NCBI GenBank assembly: GCA_043743335.1
Contig: JAYTWR010000199.1
Location: forward strand, 1 to 64,000
Direction of reading: 5' to 3'
From: UBA5216 sp043743335
GTDB lineage: Bacteria > Pseudomonadota > Gammaproteobacteria > Burkholderiales > SG8-41
DNA: 64,000 bases
The notes under the pieces were generated by a model. The model was not told the DNA's origin and did no database searches. It saw only the letters and a list, made by a program, of their open reading frames with translations. The translations under genes and the position numbers were made by a program. Numbering within the stretch: the first letter of the stretch is position 1; the number at the start of each line of letters is the position of its first letter. Below are positions 33,871 to 43,368 of the stretch, piece by piece.

Positions 33871-34839
33871 GTGGAAAAATCGTTTAAAAACAATTGCTTA
33901 TATTCACTTCTACTACTGGCCTGCGGTGTTGTTCATGCCCAGAACTACCCGGTAAAACCCGTGCGCTTTGTGGTGGGCTTTCCACCGGGCGGCACGAATG
34001 ATCTGGTGATCCGCGCCATCGCCCAGAAGCTGACTGAGCAGTTGGGTCAGCAATTCATTGTTGAAAATCGTGGCGGCGCTAACACCGCCATCGCGAGTGA
34101 GATGTTTGCACGCACGGCTGCACCCGATGGCTACACCATCATGCTGAACGCGCCGGGGCACGCCACGAATCCCGCGATGATGAAATTGAATTTTGATCCG
34201 ATCAAGGATTTCGCTTTCATCACCATCGCTGCGCAATCGGTGAACCTGCTGGTGTCGCATCCGTCGCTGCCGGTGAAAAGCGTGAAGGAATTGATCGCCG
34301 TTTCCAAATCACGTCCGGGCGATGTCATTTACGGCTCATCGGGCGTGGGCACCACCGTGCATTTGTCGGGCGCGCTGTTTGAATATATGGCCGGTGTGAA
34401 ATGGTTGCACGTGCCTTACAAGGGTGCAGGGCCGGCGCTGATTGATATGCTGGGCGGGCAGTTCTCGCTCTACTTCGGCAACATGCCTTCGGTCATCGGT
34501 TATGCGCGGCAAGGTCGGCTGCGCGGTCTGGCGGTCACCGGCGCGCAGCGTTCCCCCGCTGCGCCGGACATGCCCACCGTGGCTGAATCCGGTGTTCCCG
34601 GTTATGAAGTAACAACATGGTATGGCGTATCCGCGCCAGCTAAAACGCCCAAGCCGCTGGTCGACCGCTTGCACAATGAGATACTGCGTGCGCTGAAGTC
34701 ACCGGATTTGCAGGCGCGCTTCAAAGACCTCGGTGCGGACATCATCGGCAACTCTCAAGAACAGGCCACCGCTTATGTGCAAAATGAAATCAGTAAATGG
34801 GGCAAGGTCATCAAGGCGGCGGGACTTAAAGGTGAGTGA
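33871..34839 (+). CDS. Tripartite tricarboxylate transporter substrate-binding protein (Bug/TctC family)
   Basis: A 322-residue paralogue of the preceding gene: YPVKPVRFVVGFPPGGTNDL, FIVENRGGANTAIASEMFA, NAPGHATNPAMMKLNFDPIK and HVPYKGAGPALIDMLGGQ. It starts with GTG after GAGGAGAGG. Its signal peptide (SFKNNCLYSLLLLACGVVHA) is unlike that of its neighbour and is partly encoded by an IHF-like repeat. Twenty-five bases later the asparagine-synthase-like trio begins on the same strand. Confidence 0.92.
   Translation: MEKSFKNNCLYSLLLLACGVVHAQNYPVKPVRFVVGFPPGGTNDLVIRAIAQKLTEQLGQQFIVENRGGANTAIASEMFARTAAPDGYTIMLNAPGHATNPAMMKLNFDPIKDFAFITIAAQSVNLLVSHPSLPVKSVKELIAVSKSRPGDVIYGSSGVGTTVHLSGALFEYMAGVKWLHVPYKGAGPALIDMLGGQFSLYFGNMPSVIGYARQGRLRGLAVTGAQRSPAAPDMPTVAESGVPGYEVTTWYGVSAPAKTPKPLVDRLHNEILRALKSPDLQARFKDLGADIIGNSQEQATAYVQNEISKWGKVIKAAGLKGE
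33888..33900 (+). repeat. IHF-like repeat, copy 11 (one mismatch), inside a coding start
   Basis: AAACAATTGCTTA, preceded by TTTAA. It encodes residues 6-10 of the signal peptide of the second tandem Bug gene. Confidence 0.35.
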
Positions 34840-34864
34840 AGCGTTAGGCACGAGGTAGCCAGCG

Positions 34865-36607
34865 ATGAGTGGCCTATGCGGTTGGGTGGGGGATGCTGAT
34901 CCTGCTACTTTAGATGCGATGCTCGGCGCTATTGATTACCGGGGCGATAGCATCGACAAGGTGCTCGTGCCCGGCGTGGCCTTGGGTTATCGCTGGTGGA
35001 ACGGGCGGCCGGGTAAATCGCCAGGTATTCATCGTGAGGGCACGCATTTAGTAGCGTGCGCAGGTACGTTTGCACCTTCGGTGGCTGCACCTGCCGCTGA
35101 ACTGATCAGCCAATTGCGCGACAACGCAAACCTGCTTGATGGCGCGTTTGCCGCTGCGTGGTGGGATGGCCATCGATTAACACTCGCGCGCGACCCATTT
35201 GGCGTGCGTTCGCTGTATTACACGCAACATCGCGGCGTGTTTTATTTCGCCAGTGAAATAAAACAACTACTGGCGATACCCGGCTTGCCGCGTGAGCTGG
35301 ATGACGCCGCTGTGCACAAGTATCTGACGTTCTCCTTTGTGCCCGGCGAAGACACGCCGTTGAAAGGCGTGCGCCGCTTGTTGCCGCGCCGCACCGCGGT
35401 GTGGGAGAACGGGCGTCTTACCGTCACGCAATATTTTGAATTGCGTGAACAGTTGGATAGCGCATTGACTGATCGCAAAGTGGCCGCGCAACGCATCGGT
35501 GATTTGTGTAAGGCCGCAGTCACTAAACGCCTGCATGGGCAAGAAAACATCGGGCTGTTTCTGAGTGGCGGGCTGGATTCATCCTCGGTGGCGCTATGGC
35601 TGAAAGAAGCCAGCGCTAACGTCAATGCCTTCAGTCTCGACTTCGGCGATAAAAGTGTAGAAAAAGATCGCGCACGCGAAGTCGCTGATAGCCTGCACAT
35701 GCCGTTGCAGTTTGTGAAGGTGGGTGGAGAAGCACTGCTGCCGATACTGCCCGACCTAGTGTGGAAGCTCGACATGCCCTTTGGCGATGCCGTTACCGGC
35801 CCGCAATATCTGCTGGGGCAGGCTGCGCGTGCGGCGGGTTGCGATTGCATCTTCAATGGCGAGGGCGGCGATCAACTCTTCGGCGGCTGGACGCAAAAGC
35901 CCATGATAGGCGCGGAGCTCTATGCCAATCTCTATGGCGAAGACTCACGCGAAGAGCTGTACCTGAAAAGTTATCACCGTTTTTATGGGCTGGAAGATGC
36001 GCTTTACACACCTGGGTTTCGCGCGCGCGTCGGCCCTGCCGGGCAACGCCGCGCGTTGTTGATGCCGTATTTGCAGGGCGATAAAGCCAGCACCTTTGCC
36101 AATCACATCCGGTTGGCTGACTTTGCGTTAAAGGGTTGCCAGAATATTTTGCCGCGCGCCGAGCGCATGACCAACGGCTGGGGGCTGGATATCCGCACGC
36201 CGCTGTTTGACCGTGCGCTGGCCGAGGCCTCTTTTGCGTTGGCACCGCAACTCAAGTTGCACGGTGCCGTAGAAAAATTTGTGCTGAAGCTGGCCGTGCG
36301 CGGCAAGTTGCCCAAAGAAGTGGTGTGGCGCAAAAAGCTCGGTATGGGCGTGCCCATCACGGATTGGGTGCTGGGGCCGCTGGCACCCGCCATGCAAAAT
36401 TTGCTGGGCCGCACGCCGCTGGAGCAACGCGGTTTATTTCGCCAAGACTTCGTGGCCAAATTATTGGCCGGGCAAAACCTGCCCGGCGAAACACGCCGCC
36501 GTCGTGTAGGTGAACGGCTGTGGGCGCTGGCCATGCTGGAGGCATGGATACGCGTGTTTATCGATGGCGGCGGCAAACGGCCCGACGGGGATGGGGATTG
36601 GCGATGA
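34865..36607 (+). CDS. Asparagine-synthase-like protein lacking the glutaminase cysteine
   Basis: A 580-residue protein with AsnB architecture. The N-terminal class II amidotransferase-like domain (1-190) opens MSGLCGWVG; the catalytic Cys2 of AsnB (MCG) is Ser here. RDPFGVRSLYY and FASEIKQLLA are kept. The synthetase domain has an intact ATP pyrophosphatase loop (LFLSGGLDSSSVALWL, near residue 235), NGEGGDQLFGG and PRAERMTNGWGLDIRTPLFD. Without Cys2 it should not hydrolyse glutamine, so ammonia or a different amine would be the acceptor, as in beta-lactam and lasso-peptide synthetases. It overlaps the next gene by ATGA. Confidence 0.85.
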   Translation: MSGLCGWVGDADPATLDAMLGAIDYRGDSIDKVLVPGVALGYRWWNGRPGKSPGIHREGTHLVACAGTFAPSVAAPAAELISQLRDNANLLDGAFAAAWWDGHRLTLARDPFGVRSLYYTQHRGVFYFASEIKQLLAIPGLPRELDDAAVHKYLTFSFVPGEDTPLKGVRRLLPRRTAVWENGRLTVTQYFELREQLDSALTDRKVAAQRIGDLCKAAVTKRLHGQENIGLFLSGGLDSSSVALWLKEASANVNAFSLDFGDKSVEKDRAREVADSLHMPLQFVKVGGEALLPILPDLVWKLDMPFGDAVTGPQYLLGQAARAAGCDCIFNGEGGDQLFGGWTQKPMIGAELYANLYGEDSREELYLKSYHRFYGLEDALYTPGFRARVGPAGQRRALLMPYLQGDKASTFANHIRLADFALKGCQNILPRAERMTNGWGLDIRTPLFDRALAEASFALAPQLKLHGAVEKFVLKLAVRGKLPKEVVWRKKLGMGVPITDWVLGPLAPAMQNLLGRTPLEQRGLFRQDFVAKLLAGQNLPGETRRRRVGERLWALAMLEAWIRVFIDGGGKRPDGDGDWR

Positions 36608-37728
36608 AGTGTATCCGCTGTGATCACGACAGCAAACGCAAGGAGCGTACTAACCGCACCTGCCCCAAGTGCAACGGCCGCTTTGCGTTTGAGCCCGGCG
36701 AAGGCGACAAGCTGACCGATGTGGCGTTTCAAAATGCGATTAATGCGGTGTCGGCGGATGGACAAATACGCTGGGGCGCTGAACATCTTTATTACGAGGT
36801 TGCGCGGCGCCTAATCGTAAGCGGGCGCAGCAAAGGGGGCGCTGCCTTGATTATCGCGATCATCATGGGCGGCGTGGCGCTGGCCGTTGCCTTGTTTGTG
36901 AGCAAGCTGGCGGCACTATTGCCCGCCGCCCTCGCCGTGCTGGCGCTATTGATCCGTGGTGGATTGCGTGATCCGCATTTCGTCCTGCTGGCGCGAGGTG
37001 ATTTTGAGAAGCTGTTAAAGCAATGGTGTGCTGCTCACGGCCAGCCCAAAACCATGATCACCCGTGCCCACGTGCGCGGCACGCCAGCGCCAGCGCCCGC
37101 ACGCAAGCTCGAAGCGGACATCACCGACTATTCATTTGATCGCGCCATCATCTGCGACCGCGCGCGCACGGCGGACATCCTGCTCGCCAACCATTTTCAT
37201 TTTGAAAACAACTGCGCCGTGTTGTCGGTGGATGGTTACCCCGAAGCGCATTTTGAAACCATACGCACCATGTTAAAGCGCAACCCGCGCCTGCGCGTGT
37301 TTGCCTTGCACGATGCCACGCCACAAGGCTGCCGCCTGGCGCGCAAGCTGGCTACCGATGCTGCGTGGTTTGTGGGGCAAGCGCCCGTTATCGATGTGGG
37401 ATTGCGCCCTGCGCAAGTCAAGGCGTTCAAGAGTCTATGCAAGCCGCACACAGGGCCGATGGTGCAAATCGGCGATGGCATTTCAGAGGCCGAGGCGGAA
37501 TGGCTGAACAAGCAATTGCTGGAGCTGGCGGTGTTGCGCCCTGAGCAGGTTTTGAAGCGCATGTACAAGGCCCTACATCGAGATGATGAGGGTAGTGGCG
37601 ACAGTGCCGGCGGGGATGGCGGTAGTGGCGGCACCGGCACCCATGATGGCGAGCGTGTCATCAACGATACCCAATCGTTTGCTTATGAAGCCGGCGATGT
37701 CGATTCTGATGCGGACGGCTTTGGATAA
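36604..37728 (+). CDS. Zinc-ribbon membrane protein, unknown function
   Basis: A 374-residue protein I cannot name. Residues 1-30 are a zinc ribbon (KCIRCDHD and TCPKCNGRF, two CxxC pairs). Two hydrophobic segments lie at about 80-120 (ALIIAIIMGGVALAVALFV and AALLPAALAVLALLI). A soluble domain at about 165-310 has alternating strands and helices with FDRAIICDRARTADILLANH and CAVLSVDGYPEAHFETI, which recalls a TOPRIM-like fold, though this is only suggestive. The C-terminus (330-374) is acidic and Gly/Ser-rich. The ATG at 36604 overlaps the previous stop, and its end overlaps the next start by 20 bases, so all three genes are translationally coupled. Confidence 0.7.
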   Translation: MKCIRCDHDSKRKERTNRTCPKCNGRFAFEPGEGDKLTDVAFQNAINAVSADGQIRWGAEHLYYEVARRLIVSGRSKGGAALIIAIIMGGVALAVALFVSKLAALLPAALAVLALLIRGGLRDPHFVLLARGDFEKLLKQWCAAHGQPKTMITRAHVRGTPAPAPARKLEADITDYSFDRAIICDRARTADILLANHFHFENNCAVLSVDGYPEAHFETIRTMLKRNPRLRVFALHDATPQGCRLARKLATDAAWFVGQAPVIDVGLRPAQVKAFKSLCKPHTGPMVQIGDGISEAEAEWLNKQLLELAVLRPEQVLKRMYKALHRDDEGSGDSAGGDGGSGGTGTHDGERVINDTQSFAYEAGDVDSDADGFG

Positions 37729-39346
37729 ATCCGTCAATTGGGTCAGGCCAGCTCGCCAGCGCATAGCACTACATATTGCAGCCAGCGCACGACAGGCACT
37801 GTATGTAGATCACGATTGCACGCCTGCCCCAAGTGATGATGACTGGCGGTGTTGGCAGCGTGCCGGTGACTTCAGTGCGACTCAAGGGCCCTTCGCGCTG
37901 GCGGTTGAGGACGCCGATGGCTCGGTAACGCTGGCGCGAGATGCCATAGGTGAACGCAGCTTGTACTACGCTGTGACGCCCGACCGCAGACTGATGTATG
38001 CCTCGCGCCTGAAAGATATTGTTGCGTCCGGCCTGATTGCACGGGAAATCGATATCACCAGCGTGGCAACGTATCTTTCCTGGGCGTACTTGCCGGGGCG
38101 GGAAACCTTGGTGCGCGGCATCTACAAAGTGTTGCCGGGTGAAATGGTCACCTTCTGTGGGGGTGTGCTGACTCGCAAACCATGGTGGTCGTTACCGCGC
38201 GAGCCTGAGCAATGGCGTGACGAAGCTGAATTGCGAAATGAACTTCGCGTGTTGCTCGAAAAAGCCGTGCGCACGCGCTTGCCACAAGGTGATCCCGTAG
38301 GCGCCACCTTGTCCGGCGGCATCGACTCCAGCCTGGTCGTGGCGCTGGCAAAAAAGCTGCACGACGCGCCGGTGATTACGTACTCGGTATCGTTCGGCGC
38401 GGACTACCGCAACGAGTTGCCCTTTAGCGCCATGGTGGCGCGCCACTGTGGGGTGGAACATCGCATCGTCGAGTTATCGCCCGCCACCGTGATGGCTGAA
38501 CTCGACACCACCATTGCGATGTTAAGCGACCCCATCGGTGACCCGCTCACCGTGCCCAATGCGATGTTGTTTCAACAGGCGTCGCGCGATGTTGGCGTGG
38601 TGCTAAATGGCGAAGGTGGTGATCCGTGTTTCGGCGGCCCCAAAAATGTGCCTATGGTGTTGGCGGAGCTGTTTGGTGGTTTATTTGGCAGCTTGTACGG
38701 TGGCGGCGTGCAGCACGACGCACACGAACGCGCCGCCAGTTTTCTGCGCGCGCATGAAAAATGCTACGACGATCTCGGTGCCCTGCTCACGCCGCACGCG
38801 CACGCACAAATCGCCCAATCCGGGGAAAGCGCGCTGGAGCAATGGGTGACGCCGCATTTGGAAGACGCGCGCTGGAGCAATTTTGTCGCGCGCCTGATGG
38901 CGATTAACGTCGCGTGCAAGGGCGCGAATCACATACTCGCCAAAGTCGATGCCTTGAGCGCGTCCAGCGGCGTGTTGCCGCGCGCACCGCTGTTTGACCG
39001 TGCGGTGGTCGAACACGCCATAGCCATACCGCCGCAACTAAAACTCAAAGGCTCGATCGAAAAATATCTGCTGAAAGAGGCTGTGCGTGACTTGCTACCG
39101 CGCGAGATTATCGAGCGTCCCAAAAGCGGCATGCTGGTCCCCGTGCACGGCTGGTTTCGCGGCCCGCTGTTGCCGCAGGCGCGCGAGCGGCTGATGGACG
39201 GGCTAACCCCTTGGGGATTGTTCAACCGGGACTATCTTGAGCGGCTACTCCAAGGCCGGCTAAGCGGCCCCCATCCACGCCGCGGCGTCAAAATCTGGCT
39301 GTTGATCACGCTGGAAGCGTGGCTGCGCGGGGTACTGAAGGGTTGA
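37709..39346 (+). CDS. Second asparagine-synthase-like protein, no glutaminase cysteine
   Basis: About 545 residues from ATG 37709. The N-terminal 120 residues keep part of an amidotransferase-like fold (LARDAIGERSLYYAVTPDRR), but no Met-Cys start exists; upstream codons in this frame overlap the previous gene and look non-native. The synthetase domain has LSGGIDSSLVVALAKKL, LNGEGGDPCFGGP, ILAKVDALSASSGVLPRAPL and IIERPKSGMLVPVHGWF. It is clearly a divergent paralogue of the protein at 34865. Two PP-loop ligases of this kind flanking a zinc-ribbon membrane protein suggest sequential amidation or cyclisation of one substrate; the substrate is unknown. Confidence 0.82.
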   Translation: MRTALDKSVNWVRPARQRIALHIAASARQALYVDHDCTPAPSDDDWRCWQRAGDFSATQGPFALAVEDADGSVTLARDAIGERSLYYAVTPDRRLMYASRLKDIVASGLIAREIDITSVATYLSWAYLPGRETLVRGIYKVLPGEMVTFCGGVLTRKPWWSLPREPEQWRDEAELRNELRVLLEKAVRTRLPQGDPVGATLSGGIDSSLVVALAKKLHDAPVITYSVSFGADYRNELPFSAMVARHCGVEHRIVELSPATVMAELDTTIAMLSDPIGDPLTVPNAMLFQQASRDVGVVLNGEGGDPCFGGPKNVPMVLAELFGGLFGSLYGGGVQHDAHERAASFLRAHEKCYDDLGALLTPHAHAQIAQSGESALEQWVTPHLEDARWSNFVARLMAINVACKGANHILAKVDALSASSGVLPRAPLFDRAVVEHAIAIPPQLKLKGSIEKYLLKEAVRDLLPREIIERPKSGMLVPVHGWFRGPLLPQARERLMDGLTPWGLFNRDYLERLLQGRLSGPHPRRGVKIWLLITLEAWLRGVLKG

Positions 39347-39372
39347 GCTTCGAGGCGTGCGAAAATAGCGGC

Positions 39373-39747
39373 ATGCCAAGCGCCCTTCGAATCCTCAGCC
39401 TTGCCGTCTGCTACGCTGTGCCGGGCGTGGCGCTCGCGCAAGCGCCAACAGGCGCGGCTTACCCTGCGAAGTCGATACGCTTTGTCGTCGGCTTTCCGCC
39501 GAGCGGCACCAATGATTTCCTAGCGCGCGCCGTAGCCCCGAAAATAGCGGAGTTTCTCGGGCAACAGGTCATCATCGACAATCGCGGTGGTGCCAGCACC
39601 ATGATCGCCACTGAGTTGGCGTCACGCGCGGCAGCCGACGGCTACACCATTTTGCTCAACGCGCCGGAGCTGTGCACCGCATTCATTCAGAATGAGATGG
39701 CCAAGTGGGCGAAGGTCATCAGGGCTGCGGGGATTAAAGCGCAATGA
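39373..39747 (+). pseudogene. Bug-family gene with a large in-frame internal deletion
   Basis: The frame encodes 124 residues. The first 97 are a normal Bug N-terminus (signal peptide, YPAKSIRFVVGFPPSGTNDF, QQVIIDNRGGASTMIATELA, DGYTILLNAPE). It then jumps at about 39670 to a Bug C-terminus, AFIQNEMAKWAKVIRAAG. Comparison with the paralogue at 33871 shows about 190 residues missing between LNAP and the YVQNEISKW-like end. The frame is preserved, but half of each lobe is gone, so ligand binding is unlikely. Confidence 0.75.
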
Positions 39748-39795
39748 ATCGCGCTTGGATAGACAATGAACGTCACAACAACGAACCGAGAAATC

Positions 39796-40785
39796 ATGAA
39801 ATTAATCATTAAAAACAAATACTTACAGTTATTTCTTTTGCCCGGCCTAGCGCTGGCACTACTCGCCTCTACCGCGTCGGGACAAGCCTATCCCAGCAAG
39901 CCCATACGCATCATCGTTGCTTACACACCGGCCGGCACTACCGACATCCTCGCACGTGTGGTCGGGCAAAAACTGAGTGAGGCGTTTAGCCAGCCGGTGA
40001 TTGTGGACAACCGTCCTGGCGTCAACGGCAACATCGGCACCGACGTCGCCGCAAAAGCCACGCCCGACGGCCACACGCTGCTGATGGTGACTGCGGGCAC
40101 GCACGGCATCAACCCGAGCTTGTATCGCAAACTGCCATGGGACGCGGTACGGGATTTCGCGCCGATTTCTCTGGTGGCGACCGTGCCCAATATTCTCGTG
40201 GTTAACAACAGCGTGCCGGCAAAAAGCGTCAAGGAATTCATCGCTTACATGAAGGCTAGTCCGGACAAATTCAACTACGGCACGCCGGGCAACGGCAGCA
40301 CCGGGCACCTGTCGATGGAAATGTTCAAGGGCATGACCGGCACGCGCATCCAGCACATTCCGTACAAAGGCAGCGCGGGCGTATTGGCCGATGTGATCGG
40401 CGGCCAAATCACCGCCACCATCGACAACCTGCCGCCGTATCTACCGCAGGTGAAAAGCGGAAAAATTCGCGGCCTAGCCGTCAGTTCACCCAAGCGCTCG
40501 CCGGTGATGCCCGACATTCCCACCATCGCCGAAGCAGCCGTGCCAGGCTACAGCTCAGGCTCGTGGTTCGGCCTCGTCGCGCCCGCAGGCACACCCAAGG
40601 CGGTTGTCGATAAATTGTCGGCGGAAACCGCGCGCATACTCAAACTGCCGGATGTTGCCGAGCGGATATCTGCGCTGGGCGCGGAGGCCGTGGGCGACCG
40701 GCCTGAGCAGTTTGCGGCTTATATCAAGGCTGAGATTGCGAAGTGGGCTAAGGTGATTAAGGATGCGAATGTAGAGTTGCAATAG
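39796..40785 (+). CDS. Tripartite tricarboxylate transporter substrate-binding protein (Bug/TctC family)
   Basis: About 329 residues. The signal peptide (MKLIIKNKYLQLFLLPGLA) cleaves near ASGQA. The mature part has YPSKPIRIIVAYTPAGTTDI, VIVDNRPGVNGNIGTDVAA, DGHTLLMVTAGTHGINPSLY and HIPYKGSAGVLADVIGGQ. ATG 39796 is preferred over 39766 because it gives a standard signal peptide. It is the last Bug gene before the restriction-modification genes. The signal-peptide region overlaps an IHF-like repeat. Confidence 0.9.
   Translation: MKLIIKNKYLQLFLLPGLALALLASTASGQAYPSKPIRIIVAYTPAGTTDILARVVGQKLSEAFSQPVIVDNRPGVNGNIGTDVAAKATPDGHTLLMVTAGTHGINPSLYRKLPWDAVRDFAPISLVATVPNILVVNNSVPAKSVKEFIAYMKASPDKFNYGTPGNGSTGHLSMEMFKGMTGTRIQHIPYKGSAGVLADVIGGQITATIDNLPPYLPQVKSGKIRGLAVSSPKRSPVMPDIPTIAEAAVPGYSSGSWFGLVAPAGTPKAVVDKLSAETARILKLPDVAERISALGAEAVGDRPEQFAAYIKAEIAKWAKVIKDANVELQ
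39813..39825 (+). repeat. IHF-like repeat, copy 12 (one mismatch), inside a coding start
   Basis: AAACAAATACTTA, preceded by TCATTAA. It encodes Lys-Asn-Lys-Tyr-Leu of the signal peptide of the Bug gene at 39796. Confidence 0.4.
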
Positions 40786-40824
40786 CACGCCAGAGCGTAG
40801 TGCTTAGCCTTAACAGGCAGGAAA

Positions 40825-43362
40825 ATGTCTAACAAAGAAGCCACCGCTCGCATCAAAATCAACAAGCTGCTTGAAACAGCGGGCTGGCGTTTTTTTGTTG
40901 ACGGCAACCAAGCCGCGAACATTCGCCTTGAGCCCAGCATTACGATCAAGACAACCGATCTGGATGCGCTGGGCGAAAACTTCGAGAAAACCAGCAAGGG
41001 GTTCATCGACTTTCTGCTGCTCGACACCAAGGGGTTTCCTCTTATCGTGCTCGAAGCCAAGTCCGAGGATAAAAACCCGCTGACCGGCAAGGAACAGGCA
41101 CGCCGCTATGCCAAATCGCAGAACTGTCGCTTTGTCATGCTTTCAAACGGCAACCTGCACTACTTCTGGGATTTGGCGCGTGGCAACCCGTACATCGTCA
41201 CTACGTTTCCAACGCCGGATTCGGTCATCGGCTACCAAAAATCCATACCTAATCCGCAGCGTCTCACAGACGAGAAAGTCAAAGACGACTATATCGTCCG
41301 CACGCAACGGCCAAATTACCAGTCCGAGGCTGCGTGGCAAATTGAAGCCGAGCGCGCCGATTACATACAAACCAACAAGTTGCGTTTTCTGCGGCCTTAC
41401 CAATTGCGGGCCATACAGGCGCTGCAATGGGCGGTGAAAGACGGCAAGGACCGTTTTCTGTTCGAGATGGCCACCGGTACCGGCAAAACATTGACTGCTG
41501 CCGCCGTCATTAAGCTGTTCCTGCGCTCGGGCAATGCCTCGCGTGTGTTGTTTCTGGTGGATCGCCTTGAACTCGAAGACCAGGCCTGGAAGGCATTTGC
41601 TGCTGTGTTGTCGGCGGACTTCAAATCGGTGATTTACAAAGAGAGCCGTGACGAGTGGCGGCACGCGGAGATTGTCGTTACCACCGTTCAGTCGCTGCTG
41701 TTCAACAACAAATACCAGCGGCTGTTTTCGCCCACCGACTTTGATCTAGTGATTTCCGATGAAGCGCACCGCTCCATCGGCGGCAACGCGCGCGCCGTGT
41801 TTGATTATTTTGTCGGCTACAAGCTCGGCCTGACGGCAACCCCGCGCGATTATCTCAAGCGCTTTGACCAGAAAAAGCGCACCACGCGTGATCCGCGTGA
41901 AGCCGAGCGCCGCCTGTTGCTCGACACCTACCGCACCTTCGGCTGCGAAAACAGCCTGCCCACATTTCGCTATTCGTTGCTGGATGGCGTCAAAGACGGC
42001 TACCTGATCAACCCTACCGTGGTCGATGCGCGTACCGACATCACTACCGACCTGTTGTCTGAAGAAGGTTTTGTCGTCAACTACACCGACGACCGGGGCG
42101 ACGATCAAGAAGAAGCCTACAAACAGACAGAATTCGAGAAACGCTTTTTCTCGGATGCAACTAACCAATTGTTTTGTAAGACATTTTTGGAAAATGCCCT
42201 GCGCGATCCCGTCAGCGGCGAAATCGGCAAATCCATCGTCTTCGCCGTCAGCCAGCATCACGCCGCCAAACTCGCGCAAATCCTGAATGAAATGGCCGAC
42301 CGCATGTACCCGGGCAAGTATCAGTCCGATTTCGCGGTGCAGGTGACCTCACAAATCCCCGGCGCGCAGCAGTACACGCTTAATTTCTCCAACAACAATC
42401 TGCTCGGATCGGCCAATTTTCTGCTGGCATACAAGACCAGCAAGGCGCGCGTCTGCGTCACTGTGGGTATGATGACCACCGGCTACGACTGCCCCGATAT
42501 TCTCAACCTTGGCATGTTCCGGCCAATCTTCTCGCCGACCGACTTTATCCAGATCAAAGGGCGCGGCACGCGCAAGCACGACTTTCGTGAGCAATTGCTG
42601 GATGCTGACCTTAAAACCGAGGTTGCCCAGCCGGACAAGACCGCATACAAGCTGTTCGACTTCTTCGCCAACTGCGAATTTTTCGAAGAGGAATTCAATT
42701 ACGACAAAGTGCTGAAATTGCCCAAACCCAAGGGTAAGGGAGGTGGTGGCGGCATCGTTGATCCGCCGATTGTATATGACACCTATGAACACTTCGGCGG
42801 CGACATTGTCGCCTCCATGCGCGTGGAGCAAATCAGCGCCGACGGCATGCGTATCGACCGCATGTTCTTCGAGCACTTCGAGGATACCGTGCGCGACAAC
42901 GCCGAAATCGCCAAAGCCGTCGAAGCCGGCCAGTGGGATCAGGTGATCGATTACGTCAACCGGGAGGTGTTTGACAAGCCCGACGAGTATTACAACCTCG
43001 AAAAGCTGCGCAAGGCCGCTGCGGTGGACCGCCGGCTGACGCTGCGCGAAATCCTCGAAAAGATCTTCGGCCTGATCCCGCGCTTCAAATCCAAGGATGA
43101 ATTGCTAGAAGAAGAATTCTCAAAATTTGTAGCCGACTACAAACCTAACGAAGCCGAAGCGATTCCCGCGATCCGAACCTTCTTCAAGGCCTACGTCACC
43201 AGCGGCCGCGTGCGCGACATCATCGACAGCAAAGACTTTACCGATCTCGCCACCAACCCGTACTTTCACACGCGCGACTACCGCGCCGTGCCAACCAAAT
43301 ACCGCAACCTCATTCCCGAATACATCAAGGACTACGTGTCCCTGAATCAGTTTGCTCCCTAG
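40825..43362 (+). CDS. hsdR: Type I restriction enzyme, R (endonuclease/translocase) subunit
   Basis: An 845-residue protein. The PD-(D/E)xK nuclease at about 65-85 reads FIDFLLLDTKGFPLIVLEAK. The SF2 translocase has FEMATGTGKTLTAAAVI (Walker A, near residue 215), VISDEAHRS, a Lys-Leu-Gly-Leu-Thr-Ala-Thr-Pro motif and MMTTGYDCPDI, and the late IKGRGTRKH motif VI. A C-terminal helical region (about 690-845) docks to HsdM. It cleaves unmodified DNA after ATP-driven translocation, together with the HsdM and HsdS that follow. It is shorter than EcoKI HsdR but normal for this subgroup. hsdM starts six bases after its stop. Confidence 0.94.
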   Translation: MSNKEATARIKINKLLETAGWRFFVDGNQAANIRLEPSITIKTTDLDALGENFEKTSKGFIDFLLLDTKGFPLIVLEAKSEDKNPLTGKEQARRYAKSQNCRFVMLSNGNLHYFWDLARGNPYIVTTFPTPDSVIGYQKSIPNPQRLTDEKVKDDYIVRTQRPNYQSEAAWQIEAERADYIQTNKLRFLRPYQLRAIQALQWAVKDGKDRFLFEMATGTGKTLTAAAVIKLFLRSGNASRVLFLVDRLELEDQAWKAFAAVLSADFKSVIYKESRDEWRHAEIVVTTVQSLLFNNKYQRLFSPTDFDLVISDEAHRSIGGNARAVFDYFVGYKLGLTATPRDYLKRFDQKKRTTRDPREAERRLLLDTYRTFGCENSLPTFRYSLLDGVKDGYLINPTVVDARTDITTDLLSEEGFVVNYTDDRGDDQEEAYKQTEFEKRFFSDATNQLFCKTFLENALRDPVSGEIGKSIVFAVSQHHAAKLAQILNEMADRMYPGKYQSDFAVQVTSQIPGAQQYTLNFSNNNLLGSANFLLAYKTSKARVCVTVGMMTTGYDCPDILNLGMFRPIFSPTDFIQIKGRGTRKHDFREQLLDADLKTEVAQPDKTAYKLFDFFANCEFFEEEFNYDKVLKLPKPKGKGGGGGIVDPPIVYDTYEHFGGDIVASMRVEQISADGMRIDRMFFEHFEDTVRDNAEIAKAVEAGQWDQVIDYVNREVFDKPDEYYNLEKLRKAAAVDRRLTLREILEKIFGLIPRFKSKDELLEEEFSKFVADYKPNEAEAIPAIRTFFKAYVTSGRVRDIIDSKDFTDLATNPYFHTRDYRAVPTKYRNLIPEYIKDYVSLNQFAP

Positions 43363-43368
43363 GACACC

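Noticed and set aside
36520..36603. A longer start for the zinc-ribbon protein
   Set aside because: The extra 28 residues overlap the end of the asparagine-synthase-like gene in another frame; the ATG at 36604 gives the usual four-base coupling and places the CxxC ribbon at the N-terminus.
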